64,000 nucleotides of DNA from Gymnodinialimonas ulvae (GCF_037543845.1 NZ_JBBIFX010000001.1:1426001-1490000); one strand, 5' to 3'; shown: positions 25,492 to 34,798, counted from the stretch's first letter. Numbers and translations: made by a program. The notes: a model not told the origin generated them from the sequence alone.

Positions 25492-26624
25492 TCGGTCAGG
25501 CAGCCGTCCGGCCCGACCGCGCGGGGGCCTAGGACCCCGCGGGCGTGGGCCACACTGGCTCCGCCGTCCGGCAAAAGCGCCGCCGGTGAGACCGCCACAC
25601 CATGACCGGCGAACCGTTCGACACGTGTAGGCAGATAGCGGGTGTTGGTTGCGATTGTGCGCCCGGCTTCATCACGCGCAAGGTCGAGGTAGAGGATCGC
25701 CCCAGTGCGGCGCGGCAAACTCCATTGCGACGAAATCAGGTTGCCAAGGGAATACGCGACCGGCACCTGCCGCCCATCGCGCGTCGTAAGCGTTTCAATG
25801 GGTTGCAGCACATGGGGATGCGCGCCGACGATGGCGGTCGCTCCGGCCTCGGCCGCGGCTTGTGCCAAACGGCGTTGTCGGGCATTGGGACGGGCGGCAT
25901 ATTCCGTTCCCCAATGCGGCAACAGGATCACTGCATCGATAGTTGGAGTATTCGTGAGGGTCTGGATAAGGTTGGGGATGGAAGGGCGATTTCCATAACA
26001 ATCCAGCACTTGAGAGCGGCCATTGGTCAAATTGTTGGTTGAAAATGTGCAAGCCACAAAGGCCACATTACGGCCGGAAATCTGTCGCGTGACGTGCCAG
26101 ATGGGGTCGGTCCCGCGCGCGATGGTGCCGGTCGCGGGCAAGCCTGCCTCAGCCAGGGCCTGAAGCGTCAGATCCACGCCGAGCGCACCCCGATCCAGGG
26201 CGTGGTTGTTGGCCGTTTGGACCACGTCGACGCTCGCGTTGCGCAAGGCCCGCGCGATCAAGGGATGGTAGTTGAACCGTGGATAGCCGGTATAGGCGCG
26301 TCCGTCATATATGGTGCCAGGATCGGCAATCTGGCGGTTCGCAAGGCTGATATTGCGCGCGGCGGGACCTTCGAGGTTCACAACGGCAACCTCGGCGCGG
26401 GCCAGAGCCGCCGCAATCGGGGCAAAGGCGGGTGCGAAGCCTTCAGGGCGTGTGGCGGCATCGCGTTGGATCAAGCTATGCAACAGGACATCACCCCCGA
26501 ACGCCAGATCAGGCCGGGCGCAGGAATTGCCGCTTGGGCCTGTTGGCGTGCAGGACACGAGCGACAGTAAAGCCATCGCTTTAAGGGCAGTGCGGAAGCT
26601 TCTGCTTTGGTTGGACAATCCCAT
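25488..26624 (-). CDS. CapA-family (poly-gamma-glutamate synthesis type) lipoprotein
   Basis: 378 residues. The N-terminus has a lipobox-like signal (ALLSLVSC), so it is probably a lipoprotein. The domain is a calcineurin-like metallophosphoesterase of the CapA type: LAFGGDVLLHS, AVVNLEGPA, VDVVQTANNHALDRG, ILLPHWGTEY, and AIVGAHPHVLQPIE. Members are linked to capsule or poly-gamma-glutamate export but many are orphan, as here. The paired DnaA boxes lie just upstream of its ATG. Confidence 0.85.
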   Translation of the reverse strand: MGLSNQSRSFRTALKAMALLSLVSCTPTGPSGNSCARPDLAFGGDVLLHSLIQRDAATRPEGFAPAFAPIAAALARAEVAVVNLEGPAARNISLANRQIADPGTIYDGRAYTGYPRFNYHPLIARALRNASVDVVQTANNHALDRGALGVDLTLQALAEAGLPATGTIARGTDPIWHVTRQISGRNVAFVACTFSTNNLTNGRSQVLDCYGNRPSIPNLIQTLTNTPTIDAVILLPHWGTEYAARPNARQRRLAQAAAEAGATAIVGAHPHVLQPIETLTTRDGRQVPVAYSLGNLISSQWSLPRRTGAILYLDLARDEAGRTIATNTRYLPTRVERFAGHGVAVSPAALLPDGGASVAHARGVLGPRAVGPDGCLTD

Positions 26625-26633
26625 GACGCATAC

Positions 26634-26654
26634 CTGTGGATAACTTATCCACAG
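26634..26654. promoter_or_regulatory. Back-to-back perfect DnaA boxes
   Basis: CTGTGGATAA, one base, TTATCCACAG: a perfect inverted repeat in which each arm contains the consensus DnaA box TTATCCACA, one on each strand. It lies 10 bp upstream of the capA-like start codon and 22 bp after the ycaQ-like stop. Candidate DnaA-binding site for regulation or titration. Confidence 0.75.
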
Positions 26655-26676
26655 AAGCCCACCGGCGCGCGTTCTG

Positions 26677-27882
26677 TCAATCTACAGGCAGGGCATCGCG
26701 CAACCAGCCGTCACTAAAGCGCAACGCGCCACATCCGCCAAATCGTGCCGCGCGTTCGATTTCCGAGGTGAGGCGCTCCACCCGCCCCCGGCCCATGCGA
26801 ACCTTGTTTTCGGGCCAAAAGGCGCGGACGGACAGCTCATCGCCCTGGCGCGCCATATCGATGCGGCCGATCAGGTCGGTGCCCTCCATCACCGGGAAGA
26901 CGTAATAGCCGTACCGGCGTTTCGGGGCGGGCACGAAGATCTCGATCCGGTAGTGAAACCCGAAGAGACGCTCGGCCCGGTTGCGGTCGCGCAGGGCGGG
27001 ATCGAACGGCGACAGGATGCGCACGCGCCGGCCGGGATCGGGCGTCTCGGCCAGATGTCTCTCGATCGCCGGCCAGGCGATGGATCGGCGGGTGCGACCA
27101 TCGACGCAGACGACATCGACCTCGACCACGCGCCCCTCGGCCAGCGCTTGCGTAACCCATGCCTTGGCGTCTTGCGGGCGCACCAGATCGAAGAACGCGG
27201 CCAGTTCGCCGCTGGTGGCAAAGCCCAAACGGTCCAACGCGGCCGCGCAACCCCAGTCGATGATCTCGGCGTCGGTGAAGCGCGCGTTAAGCCGCTCAGC
27301 CGGGATGACACGCTCGGCCAGGTCATAGAACTTGCGAAAACCCCGCCGCTTGGCGACGGCCAGATCACCGGATCGCCACAGGTATTCAAGGGCCACTTTC
27401 GAGGGCCGCCAATCCCACCAACCTGTTGATTTCTCTGCCGTATCATCGGCCAGATCGGTTGTGCAGCACGGACCGTTATCGGCCACATGGACGAGGACCT
27501 TGTCGATCTCGGCATGAAAGCCCTGCCCGTGCCAATCCTTCCATTTCCCATGCAGACGCGCGCGGTCCCGGTCAAATCGCATCCGCCACATCGGGTAGAA
27601 TTCCATCGGGATGATCGACGCGTCGTGGGTCCAATGTTCGAACGTGGTGCGGGCGCGGTCATTGATCCAGCGCAGGCCCTCGGGTCGGTAGCTTTGCCGA
27701 CGCGACCAGAGGATCAGGTCATGGGCGCGCGCAAAGGTGTTCACGCTGTCGACCTGCACAAAGCCCAGGCGCTGCACGAGCTCCGACAAGGCCGCTCCCT
27801 TCGCGGGACCGGCGGGTGGTTCGATCAGGGCATGGCGATGCAGGAACAACTTCCGCGCCGCCGCATTGGACAGCTCGATCAC
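26677..27882 (-). CDS. YcaQ/AlkX-family winged-helix DNA glycosylase
   Basis: 401 residues of the HTH_42 family, whose E. coli member YcaQ (AlkX) unhooks interstrand DNA crosslinks. Conserved segments are GFVQVDSVNTFARAHDLILWSR, TTFEHWTHDASIIPM, RILSPFDPALRDRNRAERLF, and YGYYVFPVMEGTDLIGRIDM. The GTG start gives MIELSNAAARKLFLHRH. It follows the acyl-CoA synthetase stop by 3 nt on the same strand. The repair role is carried over from the family. Confidence 0.88.
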   Translation of the reverse strand: MIELSNAAARKLFLHRHALIEPPAGPAKGAALSELVQRLGFVQVDSVNTFARAHDLILWSRRQSYRPEGLRWINDRARTTFEHWTHDASIIPMEFYPMWRMRFDRDRARLHGKWKDWHGQGFHAEIDKVLVHVADNGPCCTTDLADDTAEKSTGWWDWRPSKVALEYLWRSGDLAVAKRRGFRKFYDLAERVIPAERLNARFTDAEIIDWGCAAALDRLGFATSGELAAFFDLVRPQDAKAWVTQALAEGRVVEVDVVCVDGRTRRSIAWPAIERHLAETPDPGRRVRILSPFDPALRDRNRAERLFGFHYRIEIFVPAPKRRYGYYVFPVMEGTDLIGRIDMARQGDELSVRAFWPENKVRMGRGRVERLTSEIERAARFGGCGALRFSDGWLRDALPVD

Positions 27883-27885
27883 CCG

Positions 27886-29778
27886 TCAGGCCGCATCATG
27901 CCAGTCCCACGGTCGGGTGAATTCCCCCAGAACCGCCTTCACGCCGGCTTCATCCGCCTCACCATTGCGGGCCAGATGGGCGACCAATCCGCGCTTCTTG
28001 TCCTCGCCCACGGCAACGACGCGCGCGGCATGCCCCGCCTTTTCCAGGGCACCATTGTAGACCCGCATGATCGCCCGTTTGCGCAGGTCCGGTTTGAACA
28101 CCTTCCCAACGGCGGTCTTGGGCAATTCATCCAACACTTCCAGATGCTTGGGGATAGCCGCCCGTTCGTGAATATGTGCGGAGGCATGCGCCATCAGGTC
28201 CGCCTCGGTCACGGAGGCGCCGTCTACCAGCTCCACGTAGACGCACGGCAATTCGCCCGCAAACGCGTCGGGTTGCCCGATCGCACCGGCAAAGGCCACG
28301 GCCTCGTGACCGGCCAACGCTTCTTCGATCTCGGCGGGGTCGATGTTGTGACCGCCGCGAATGATCAGATCCTTGGCGCGGCCCGTGATCCAAAGGTAGC
28401 CGTCCTCATCAACCCGCCCCAGATCGCCGGTGCGCAGGTAGGTTTCGTAGTAGAATAGGTCCTTGTTCTTTTGGGTTTCGGTGTAGGTGTGCCCCGCAAA
28501 AACGCCCGGGCTTTCGATGCAAATCTCACCTACGGTGTCCGGGCCGCATTCGGTCGGGCCGCCGGGCGTTTCGCAGACAATTTTGACATTGGTATGCGGA
28601 AACGGCACGCCGATGGAGCCGATCTTCTTCTCTCCGTCGACGGGGTTGCAGGACACAAGGCAGGTCGCTTCGGTCAGGCCGTAGCCTTCGATCAACGTCA
28701 CGCCGGTCGCCTTTTCAAAGCGGTGAAACAGCTCGACCGGAAGCGGGGCGGAGCCTGAGAACGCGGTCTTGACCGTGGACACATCCGCATCCACCGGCCG
28801 TTGCATCATAGCAGAGATCGCCGTGGGGACGGTGATGATGAAGCTGATCTTCCAGCGCTCCACCAGCTTCCAGAAATTGTCGAACACGCCATCGCCGCGG
28901 TAGCCTTGCGGGGTCGGAAACACGACATGCGCGCCGGAGGCGACCGAGGCCATCAGGATCACGTGGCTGGCGAAGACGTGGAACAGCGGCAGGGGACAAA
29001 TGATATTGTCCTGCTCGGTGAACAGGAGCGTATGACCGATCCAGCCATTGTAGATCATGCCGGAATACGTGTGCTGTGCGACCTTTGGCATACCGGTCGT
29101 GCCGCCAGTGTGGAAGTAGCACGCGACGCGATCTTCTTGCGGGTCGTCGAAGGCCAAAGTGGTCGGTTGCCTGGCGCATTCGGCTGCGAAGCCGAGAACC
29201 CGCGCCTTGTGTGCGACGGGGTTTTTCGGGCGCAGCAGGGGCACGATGAACTTCTTCAGGCCCGTCAGGTACCGCAGCAAATCCACCTCGAGCACCGTGC
29301 GCACATTGGGCGCATGGGTGAGCGCCTCGGCGACCTTTTGGGCGACGTCAGTTTTGGGGAAGGCCTTCAGCGTCACGACGACTTTTGCGTTTGTTTCCCG
29401 CAGGATGGCGCCGATTTGCTCGGCATCCAGAAGCGGGTTAATTGGGTTGACGATCCCGGCCACCGCCCCGCCCAAAAGGGTCACTGCCGCCTCGTTGCAA
29501 TTGGGCAGGACGAAGGCAATCGTGTCGTTGGGGCCGACGCCCAGGGACCGGAACAGGTTGGCGGCCTGCGTGATGCGGCTGTGGAATTGCGTCCAGCTGA
29601 GCGTTTCGGCGGGGTCGCTCGCGCCAGAGAGCAGTTGGAAGGTGATCGCGTTCAGCGGACCGTGGGCCGCCGCTGTTTGGCTCAGAAGACCGTAGAGCGT
29701 GGTGGCAGGCTGGCTTTCCGGCCATGGCTTCTCCTGCTCAAGTGTTTTGATATCCGCGGCCGACGCAAAGCGTGCCAT
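27886..29778 (-). CDS. Acyl-CoA synthetase (AMP-forming)
   Basis: 630 residues. The P-loop of the ANL superfamily is HTGGTTGMPKVAQHT, the A5 motif is YGLTEATC, the A7/A8 region is LRTGDLGRVDEDGYLWITGRAKD then LIIRGGHNIDPAEIEEAL, and the catalytic Lys is in LPKTAVGKVFKPDLR. Such enzymes activate fatty or aryl acids with ATP and CoA; chain-length preference cannot be told. GGAGGATG precedes the ATG. It is followed immediately by the ycaQ-like gene. Confidence 0.9.
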   Translation of the reverse strand: MARFASAADIKTLEQEKPWPESQPATTLYGLLSQTAAAHGPLNAITFQLLSGASDPAETLSWTQFHSRITQAANLFRSLGVGPNDTIAFVLPNCNEAAVTLLGGAVAGIVNPINPLLDAEQIGAILRETNAKVVVTLKAFPKTDVAQKVAEALTHAPNVRTVLEVDLLRYLTGLKKFIVPLLRPKNPVAHKARVLGFAAECARQPTTLAFDDPQEDRVACYFHTGGTTGMPKVAQHTYSGMIYNGWIGHTLLFTEQDNIICPLPLFHVFASHVILMASVASGAHVVFPTPQGYRGDGVFDNFWKLVERWKISFIITVPTAISAMMQRPVDADVSTVKTAFSGSAPLPVELFHRFEKATGVTLIEGYGLTEATCLVSCNPVDGEKKIGSIGVPFPHTNVKIVCETPGGPTECGPDTVGEICIESPGVFAGHTYTETQKNKDLFYYETYLRTGDLGRVDEDGYLWITGRAKDLIIRGGHNIDPAEIEEALAGHEAVAFAGAIGQPDAFAGELPCVYVELVDGASVTEADLMAHASAHIHERAAIPKHLEVLDELPKTAVGKVFKPDLRKRAIMRVYNGALEKAGHAARVVAVGEDKKRGLVAHLARNGEADEAGVKAVLGEFTRPWDWHDAA

Positions 29779-29884
29779 GGCATCCTCCCGTTTTTCTCTC
29801 CCCGCGGGCCCCGTTTGGCGGTGCCTCCTGACGAAAGCATCGGGCAAAGTTGCGCGCCGCGCAACTCTGACGCGGCGTAGCGGG

Positions 29885-31699
29885 TTACTCGGCGGCGAGG
29901 CCGGAGGTGAATTGCAACTGCGCCAACCGCGCGTAAAGGCCGCCCTCCGCGACCAGCGCGTCATGCGTGCCCTCGGCGACGATTCGGCCTTCCTCGAAAA
30001 CAAGGATGCGGTCGGCCTGTTTCACCGTTGCAAGGCGGTGCGCGATGATCAGGGTCGTGCGCGTCTTCGACAACTCGCCGACCGCGTCCTGCACGGCGCG
30101 TTCGCTGGCGGCATCAAGCGCGCTTGTCGCCTCGTCCAGCAACAGGATCGGTGCATCGCGCAATATGGCGCGGGCAATGGCGATGCGTTGCTTCTGGCCA
30201 CCCGAAAGCATGAGGCCGCGCTCACCAACATAGCTGTCGTAGCCCTGCGGCAGGACACATAGGAATTCATGCGCCGCGGCAGCACGGGCGGCGGCCTCGA
30301 CCTCGGCATCCGTGGCCTCGGGGCGTCCGAAACGGATGTTTTCGCGGGCGGAAGCGGCGAAGATCACCGGATCCTGCGGGACCAAGGCCATGGCGGCGCG
30401 GAACGTCTTGCGCTCCATCTCCGGGAGAGCCACGCCGTCCAGCGTGATGGCCCCGCTTTCGGGGTCATAGAACCGCATCAAAAGCTGGAAAACGGTCGAT
30501 TTTCCGGCACCCGAGGGGCCGACAAGGGCCACCGTTTCGCCGGGTGCTATGGTGAACGTGACCCGGTCCAGCGCCGTTGTTTCAGGCCGCGTCGGATAGC
30601 GGAACAGCACGTCATCGAAGACGATCTGCCCCCGGCCACCCCGGGGCAGCGGTACGCCGTTCTGCGGGTCGTCCACGCTGTCGTCCGTGTCGAGCAATTC
30701 GATCAACCGCTCCGTCGCGCCAGAGGCCCGCTGCAACTCGCCCCAGATCTCGGACAGGGCCCCGACGGAGCCTGCGACCATGATCGCGTAGATCAGGAAC
30801 TGGATCAGGGCGCCGATGCTCATCTCTTCTGCGCGCACGTCGCGGGCGCCGACCCAAAGCACGCCCACGATCCCGGTAAAGACCAGCGTGATGACGATCA
30901 CCGTCATCAACGCGCGGATCGCGATGCGCTTCTTGGCGGAGCCGAAGGATTTTTCCGTCACATCGTCAAAGCGCGCGGCAGAAGGGCGTTCGTGGGTGAA
31001 GGCCTGCACCGTTTGCGCGGCCAGCAACGCCTCGGACGCGTTGCCCGAGCTTTCGGCGATCCAATCCTGGTTTTCGCGCGACAGGGCCCGCACCCGGCGA
31101 CCCAACACAACGATCGGCACGATCACCACCGGCACGATCAGCAACACCGCCGACGTCAGCTTCGGCGATGTCCACAGCATCAGCGCAATACCACCCAGAA
31201 GGATCAGGGCATTGCGCAAGGCGATGGAAACGCTGGACGAAATCACGCTCAGCAAAAGCGTGGTGTCCGTGGTGATCCTGCTCAGGACTTCGCCGGTCAT
31301 GATCCGCTCGTAAAACGCGGGGCTCATACCGATCATCCGATCAAAGACCGATTTGCGAATGTCCGCGATCACCCGTTCGCCAAGCCGCGTCACAAGGTAA
31401 TACCGCAGCCCCGTGCCAAGGGCCAAAAGCCCCGCAATTGCCAGCGCGGCAAGGAAATACTGATCAAGAAGCTCAACACTTTCGGTCTCGAAACCGTCGA
31501 CAACGCGGCGCACGGCCAAAGGCAGGGTAAGCGACACGATCGCGGTCATCACCAGCGCACCAGCCGCACCCGCCAGCATCAACTTGTAGGGCGCAAGAAA
31601 CGGCAACAACCCTTTCAGGCTGCCGATGCGCTTTGACCGCTCCCTCTCTTCCTTGGCCGAGGGGGGCGGCGGGGTTTGCGTGGTCTGATCGCTGGCCAT
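29885..31699 (-). CDS. ABC exporter, fused transmembrane and ATP-binding domains (MsbA-like)
   Basis: 604 residues. Six spans occupy about residues 30-320 (LAPYKLMLAGAAGALVMTAIV at the start). The ATPase part has GPSGAGKST, the Q-loop ALVPQDPVIFA, LSGGQKQRIAIARA, and ILLLDEATSALD. It works as a homodimer; this class includes lipid A and multidrug exporters, and the cargo here is unknown. Separated by 106 bp from the acyl-CoA synthetase downstream. Confidence 0.9.
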   Translation of the reverse strand: MASDQTTQTPPPPSAKEERERSKRIGSLKGLLPFLAPYKLMLAGAAGALVMTAIVSLTLPLAVRRVVDGFETESVELLDQYFLAALAIAGLLALGTGLRYYLVTRLGERVIADIRKSVFDRMIGMSPAFYERIMTGEVLSRITTDTTLLLSVISSSVSIALRNALILLGGIALMLWTSPKLTSAVLLIVPVVIVPIVVLGRRVRALSRENQDWIAESSGNASEALLAAQTVQAFTHERPSAARFDDVTEKSFGSAKKRIAIRALMTVIVITLVFTGIVGVLWVGARDVRAEEMSIGALIQFLIYAIMVAGSVGALSEIWGELQRASGATERLIELLDTDDSVDDPQNGVPLPRGGRGQIVFDDVLFRYPTRPETTALDRVTFTIAPGETVALVGPSGAGKSTVFQLLMRFYDPESGAITLDGVALPEMERKTFRAAMALVPQDPVIFAASARENIRFGRPEATDAEVEAAARAAAAHEFLCVLPQGYDSYVGERGLMLSGGQKQRIAIARAILRDAPILLLDEATSALDAASERAVQDAVGELSKTRTTLIIAHRLATVKQADRILVFEEGRIVAEGTHDALVAEGGLYARLAQLQFTSGLAAE

Positions 31700-31787
31700 A
31701 TCACTGAGGTCGTTTCAGGTTTTCCGTCGATACAGCCGGAGCGGGTCCGTCGCAAGAGTGCACGCAGGTTACCAAGTTTGGAAGGGA

Positions 31788-31861
31788 TGGAGCGGGCGAC
31801 GGGAATCGAACCCGTATCATCAGCTTGGAAGGCTGAGGTCTTACCATTACACAACGCCCGC
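31788..31861 (-). tRNA. tRNA-Gly (TCC anticodon)
   Basis: On the minus strand the acceptor GCGGGCG pairs with CGCCCGC, the D arm is intact, the anticodon loop CTTCCAA gives TCC at 34-36, the T loop is TTCGATT, and the 3' TCCA is encoded. It lies just upstream of the exporter gene. Confidence 0.95.
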
Positions 31862-32051
31862 GTTGCGGAGTGTGACCTATGGAAGGAATGCGCCGCCGTC
31901 AAGCCGGGTGGGGGTCGGTGCGCGGTTCGGGCGGGATATTTCAGTGCGTGTTCCATAGCCAAGAGGTCCACCGCCCGCGTCCAGCAAAGAACTGGTCAGC
32001 GCGCCCGATCCGAGGCAATGTGTCGCCAGCCGCATAGCCCCAAGGCCCGTG

Positions 32052-32651
32052 ATGCACGATCATTCCGACCATTCGCATATGTCCGATATCGAAGCCCGCG
32101 TTCGTGCGCTTGAGACCGTATTGACCGAAAAGGGCTACATCGATCCCGCCGCCGTCGATGCCATCATTCAGACCTACGAGACCGAAATCGGACCACGCAA
32201 CGGGGCCCATGTTGTGGCCAAGGCCTGGACCGATCCCGCCTTTCGCGATTGGCTGGAATTGGATGGCACGGCGGCGATCCATTCCCTTGGATATGCCTCG
32301 CGCCAGGGTGAGCATATGCAGGCGGTGTTCAATGGGCCCGGTCAACACCACCTTGTCGTGTGCACGCTGTGCTCTTGCTACCCATGGTCGGTGCTTGGCC
32401 TGCCGCCGGTGTGGTACAAATCCCCGGCGTTCCGATCCCGCGCCGTGATCGACCCGCGCGGGGTGTTGGCCGACTTCGGGCTGATCCTGACCGAGACCAC
32501 AGCGATCACCGTGCATGATTCCACAGCCGAGATGCGATATCTGGTCATCCCCGAACGCCCCGACGGCACGCATGGCTGGTCGGAAGAGGCCTTGGCGAGA
32601 CTTGTGCACCGCGATGCGATGATCGGCACGGCGCTGGCGGACGCGCCATGA
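32052..32651 (+). CDS. nthA: Nitrile hydratase subunit alpha, cobalt type
   Basis: 199 residues. It hydrates nitriles to amides. The metal claw VCTLCSCYPW near residues 103-112 has Thr and Tyr at the positions that mark the cobalt form (iron enzymes have Ser and Thr). The central blocks GPRNGAHVVAKAWTDPAFR and the C-terminal VHDSTAEMRYLVIPERP also match. A His-rich leader (HDHSDHSH) precedes the first helix. It overlaps beta by ATGA. A GTG one codon upstream is possible. Confidence 0.95.
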   Translation: MHDHSDHSHMSDIEARVRALETVLTEKGYIDPAAVDAIIQTYETEIGPRNGAHVVAKAWTDPAFRDWLELDGTAAIHSLGYASRQGEHMQAVFNGPGQHHLVVCTLCSCYPWSVLGLPPVWYKSPAFRSRAVIDPRGVLADFGLILTETTAITVHDSTAEMRYLVIPERPDGTHGWSEEALARLVHRDAMIGTALADAP

Positions 32652-33310
32652 ACGGGGGTGCGGATCTGGGCGGGATGATGGGGTTCGGCCCGGTGCGGCC
32701 CGAGCCGGACGAGGCGAATTTCCATGCCGATTGGGAGGCCCGCGTGATGGGCATGGTCGTGGCCCTCGGCGCGGCCGGGCAATGGAACCTCGACCAATCG
32801 CGCTTCGCGCGCGAGAGCCTGCCGCCCGCGGATTACCTCAGCGACAGCTATTATGAGATTTGGCTGAAGGCCGCGACCCGGCTGATGCTTGAGCGTGGCA
32901 TGATCACCGAGCGCGAGGTGATGGAGGGCCGCGCGATCACAGCTGCGGTCCCGATCAAAGGCACGCTTGCACCCGCCGATGTGCCCGCTGCCCTCGCCCG
33001 GGGCGGCCCCGTCGACCGCCCCGCCGACACGCGTCCGGCCTTTGCGGTCGGAGATGGCGTGCACACACTGAACATCCACCCCGACACTCACACCCGCCTG
33101 CCCCGCTATGTCCGCGACAAGACAGGGAAAATCGAGCGTATACACGGCCACCACGTCTTTCCGGACACCAATGCCCTTGGCGAAGGGGAGCAGCCCACCT
33201 GGCTTTACAAAGTCAGCTTCGAGGCGCGTGTCTTGTGGGGGGACCGAGCCGGCCCATTGGATCGCGTGACGCTGGATCTGTGGGAGCCTTACCTCAGGCC
33301 CGCGCCATGA
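32648..33310 (+). CDS. nthB: Nitrile hydratase subunit beta
   Basis: 220 residues. The N-terminus MNGGADLGGMMGFGPV is diagnostic. The helical region DYLSDSYYEIWLKAATRLM is followed by the SH3-like barrel that packs on alpha (GDGVHTLNIHPDTHTRLPRY, KIERIHGHHVFPDTNA, LYKVSFEARVLWG, then LDLWEPYL). It forms the alpha-beta dimer and overlaps the accessory gene by ATGA. Confidence 0.95.
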   Translation: MNGGADLGGMMGFGPVRPEPDEANFHADWEARVMGMVVALGAAGQWNLDQSRFARESLPPADYLSDSYYEIWLKAATRLMLERGMITEREVMEGRAITAAVPIKGTLAPADVPAALARGGPVDRPADTRPAFAVGDGVHTLNIHPDTHTRLPRYVRDKTGKIERIHGHHVFPDTNALGEGEQPTWLYKVSFEARVLWGDRAGPLDRVTLDLWEPYLRPAP

Positions 33311-33615
33311 CCGAGCCGGAGCAGCCGTTCACCGAACCTTGGCAGGCGCAGGCCTTTGCCCTGACCGTGCATCTGCACGCACAGGGCCATTTCACCTGGG
33401 GTGAATGGGCAACGGCCCTGTCGGCGCAGATCCATTCCGGGGCAGAGCGCGCGTATTACGGCCACTGGCTTTGCGCGTTGGAGGACGTGATCGCCACCAA
33501 GGGGCTTTCGACGGCGGCGCGGCTGCATGAGACCGCCCGGGCCTGGAAAGACGCCGCCGCCCGCACGCCCCATGGTCAGCCGATCACACTGAACGCCGAT
33601 CCGGCCATTCGATGA
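33307..33615 (+). CDS. Nitrile hydratase accessory (activator) protein
   Basis: 102 residues, beta-subunit-like N-terminal fold, with FTEPWQAQAFALTVHLHAQGHFTW and YYGHWLCALEDVIATKGL. In cobalt enzymes such proteins chaperone alpha and deliver the metal by subunit swapping. The position right after beta with a 4-nt overlap is usual. No amidase gene follows. Confidence 0.88.
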   Translation: MTEPEQPFTEPWQAQAFALTVHLHAQGHFTWGEWATALSAQIHSGAERAYYGHWLCALEDVIATKGLSTAARLHETARAWKDAAARTPHGQPITLNADPAIR

Positions 33616-33689
33616 CGCGAAGCGGCCCCGAAACGGTCGTTTTCGGGTTTGACACCGCTCCGGCCCGTCTGTCACAACAGGTTTACATT

Positions 33690-33866
33690 CGGTTCCCGGC
33701 ACCTGCCGGGTCGTAAAGAGGGAATGTCGTGCGCGCCCACAGGCGCAAGTCGACAGCTGCCCCCGCAACTGTAAGTGGGCCGTCTGGATGCATATGCCAC
33801 TGGGATCCGTCCCGGGAAGGCCATCCGGACCAAGGCCACGAGCCAGGAGACCTGCCGTATGTGCCA
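33690..33866 (+). ncRNA. Cobalamin riboswitch upstream of cbtBA
   Basis: Conserved core pieces appear in order: GAGGGAATG, GCTGCCCCCGCAACTGTAA, GCCACTGGGA..GGGAAGG, and the B12 box AGCCAGGAGACCTGCC at 33841-33856. Limits are approximate. It should turn off the cobalt importer genes when coenzyme B12 is plentiful. Confidence 0.95.
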
Positions 33867-33877
33867 ACGCAATCCAG

Positions 33878-33903
33878 CCGCCGGGGTGGCGGTTTACAGG
33901 AGC
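33878..33903 (+). promoter_or_regulatory. Expression-platform hairpin and ribosome binding site of cbtB
   Basis: CCGCC, a 5-nt loop GGGGT, and GGCGG, followed by TTTACAGGAGC; AGGAGC is the ribosome binding site of cbtB. The hairpin directly before the site suits control of translation initiation or early termination by the riboswitch. Confidence 0.5.
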
Positions 33904-33910
33904 TGAAGAC

Positions 33911-34075
33911 ATGACGACGCAAACACAGACCTCTGCAAAGTCCACCATCGGTGCCGCGACCCTTGTCGCGATGATCGGCTTGGCCATCATGGTCGTGACC
34001 GGCCACGTTCAGGCGGCCACGCTGCACGATGCGGCCCACGATGTGCGCCACGCGACGGGCTTTCCCTGCCACTGA
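33911..34075 (+). CDS. cbtB: Cobalt transporter subunit CbtB
   Basis: 54 residues with one membrane span (IGAATLVAMIGLAIMVVTG) and a C-terminal His motif (LHDAAHDVRHATGFPCH) facing the other side. CbtB and CbtA are a predicted B12-regulated cobalt uptake pair, here directly behind the riboswitch. cbtA starts 15 nt later. Confidence 0.92.
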   Translation: MTTQTQTSAKSTIGAATLVAMIGLAIMVVTGHVQAATLHDAAHDVRHATGFPCH

Positions 34076-34090
34076 TCCACGGGGACAATC

Positions 34091-34792
34091 ATGTTTACAC
34101 GTTTGCTGACCAGCGGTCTGTTCGCTGGCGCGGCTGCAGGGCTGATCACGGCCCTGTTGCAGCTTTGGTTTGTGCAGCCGGTGTTGCTGCATGCGGAACT
34201 TTATGAGGGCGGCGAGCTGATCCACTTCGGTGTCGACAGCATCCTGCCAGCCGCGCAGGAGCTTCCCGGTTTCGATCCGCTGCGCGATGGCCTTTCCATC
34301 GTCTTCACCATGTTGATCTACTCCGGCTACGCGCTGATCCTGACGGCGCTGATGTCGGTCGCCGAAGGCCAGGGCGCGGTGATAGACGCGCGCAATGGCC
34401 TGCTCTGGGGGATCGCGGGCTTTGTCGCGGTGCATTTCGCCCCCGGCTTCAGCCTCGCGCCCGAGGTGCCCGGCGTGGCGGCGGCCGATGTCGGCCTGCG
34501 CCAGATCTGGTGGTTCATCACGGTGGCCATGGCGGCAGGCGCGATGTGGTTGATCGCGTTTGGGCGCAATTGGGCCGCGTGGATCGGGGCGGCCATTCTG
34601 CTTCTCGCACCGCATGTCTACGGCGCGCCGGAACCGGAGGTCTTCTCCGGACCCGTCCCGACTGAGCTTGGCGCGCTTTTTGCCGCCCGCGCCTTCGGGA
34701 TCGGCATGGTGGCGTGGGTGCTTGTGGGCACTTTCGCGGGCCATTTCTGGTCACGGGGCATCGGCGCATCCGAGCATTCGCAAACCGCCTGA
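34091..34792 (+). CDS. cbtA: Cobalt transporter subunit CbtA
   Basis: 233 residues with about five membrane spans (TSGLFAGAAAGLITALLQLW first). It has the conserved His and acidic residues of the family (VLLHAELYEGGELIHFG; FVAVHFAPGFSLAPEVPG). It is the channel candidate for cobalt, paired with CbtB, under the cobalamin riboswitch. A very GC-rich hairpin follows the stop. Confidence 0.92.
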   Translation: MFTRLLTSGLFAGAAAGLITALLQLWFVQPVLLHAELYEGGELIHFGVDSILPAAQELPGFDPLRDGLSIVFTMLIYSGYALILTALMSVAEGQGAVIDARNGLLWGIAGFVAVHFAPGFSLAPEVPGVAAADVGLRQIWWFITVAMAAGAMWLIAFGRNWAAWIGAAILLLAPHVYGAPEPEVFSGPVPTELGALFAARAFGIGMVAWVLVGTFAGHFWSRGIGASEHSQTA

Positions 34793-34798
34793 GAGACG

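Noticed and set aside
30269..31636. Long open frame (455 codons) on the plus strand
   Set aside because: It is antisense to the MsbA-like exporter, whose domains and motifs are complete. The composition (Arg, Gly, His, Asp-rich) is typical of GC-rich shadow frames.
31877..31958. Inverted repeat CTATGGAA / TTCCATAG upstream of the nitrile hydratase
   Set aside because: Arms are only 8 nt and 67 bp apart; likely chance. No promoter feature coincides with it.
32052..33615. Pathway link between the nitrile hydratase and the nitrilase-superfamily gene at 2.7-3.6 kb
   Set aside because: They are 29 kb apart in unrelated operons, and the nitrilase-like protein is of the GNAT-associated type, not an amidase known to follow nitrile hydratase.
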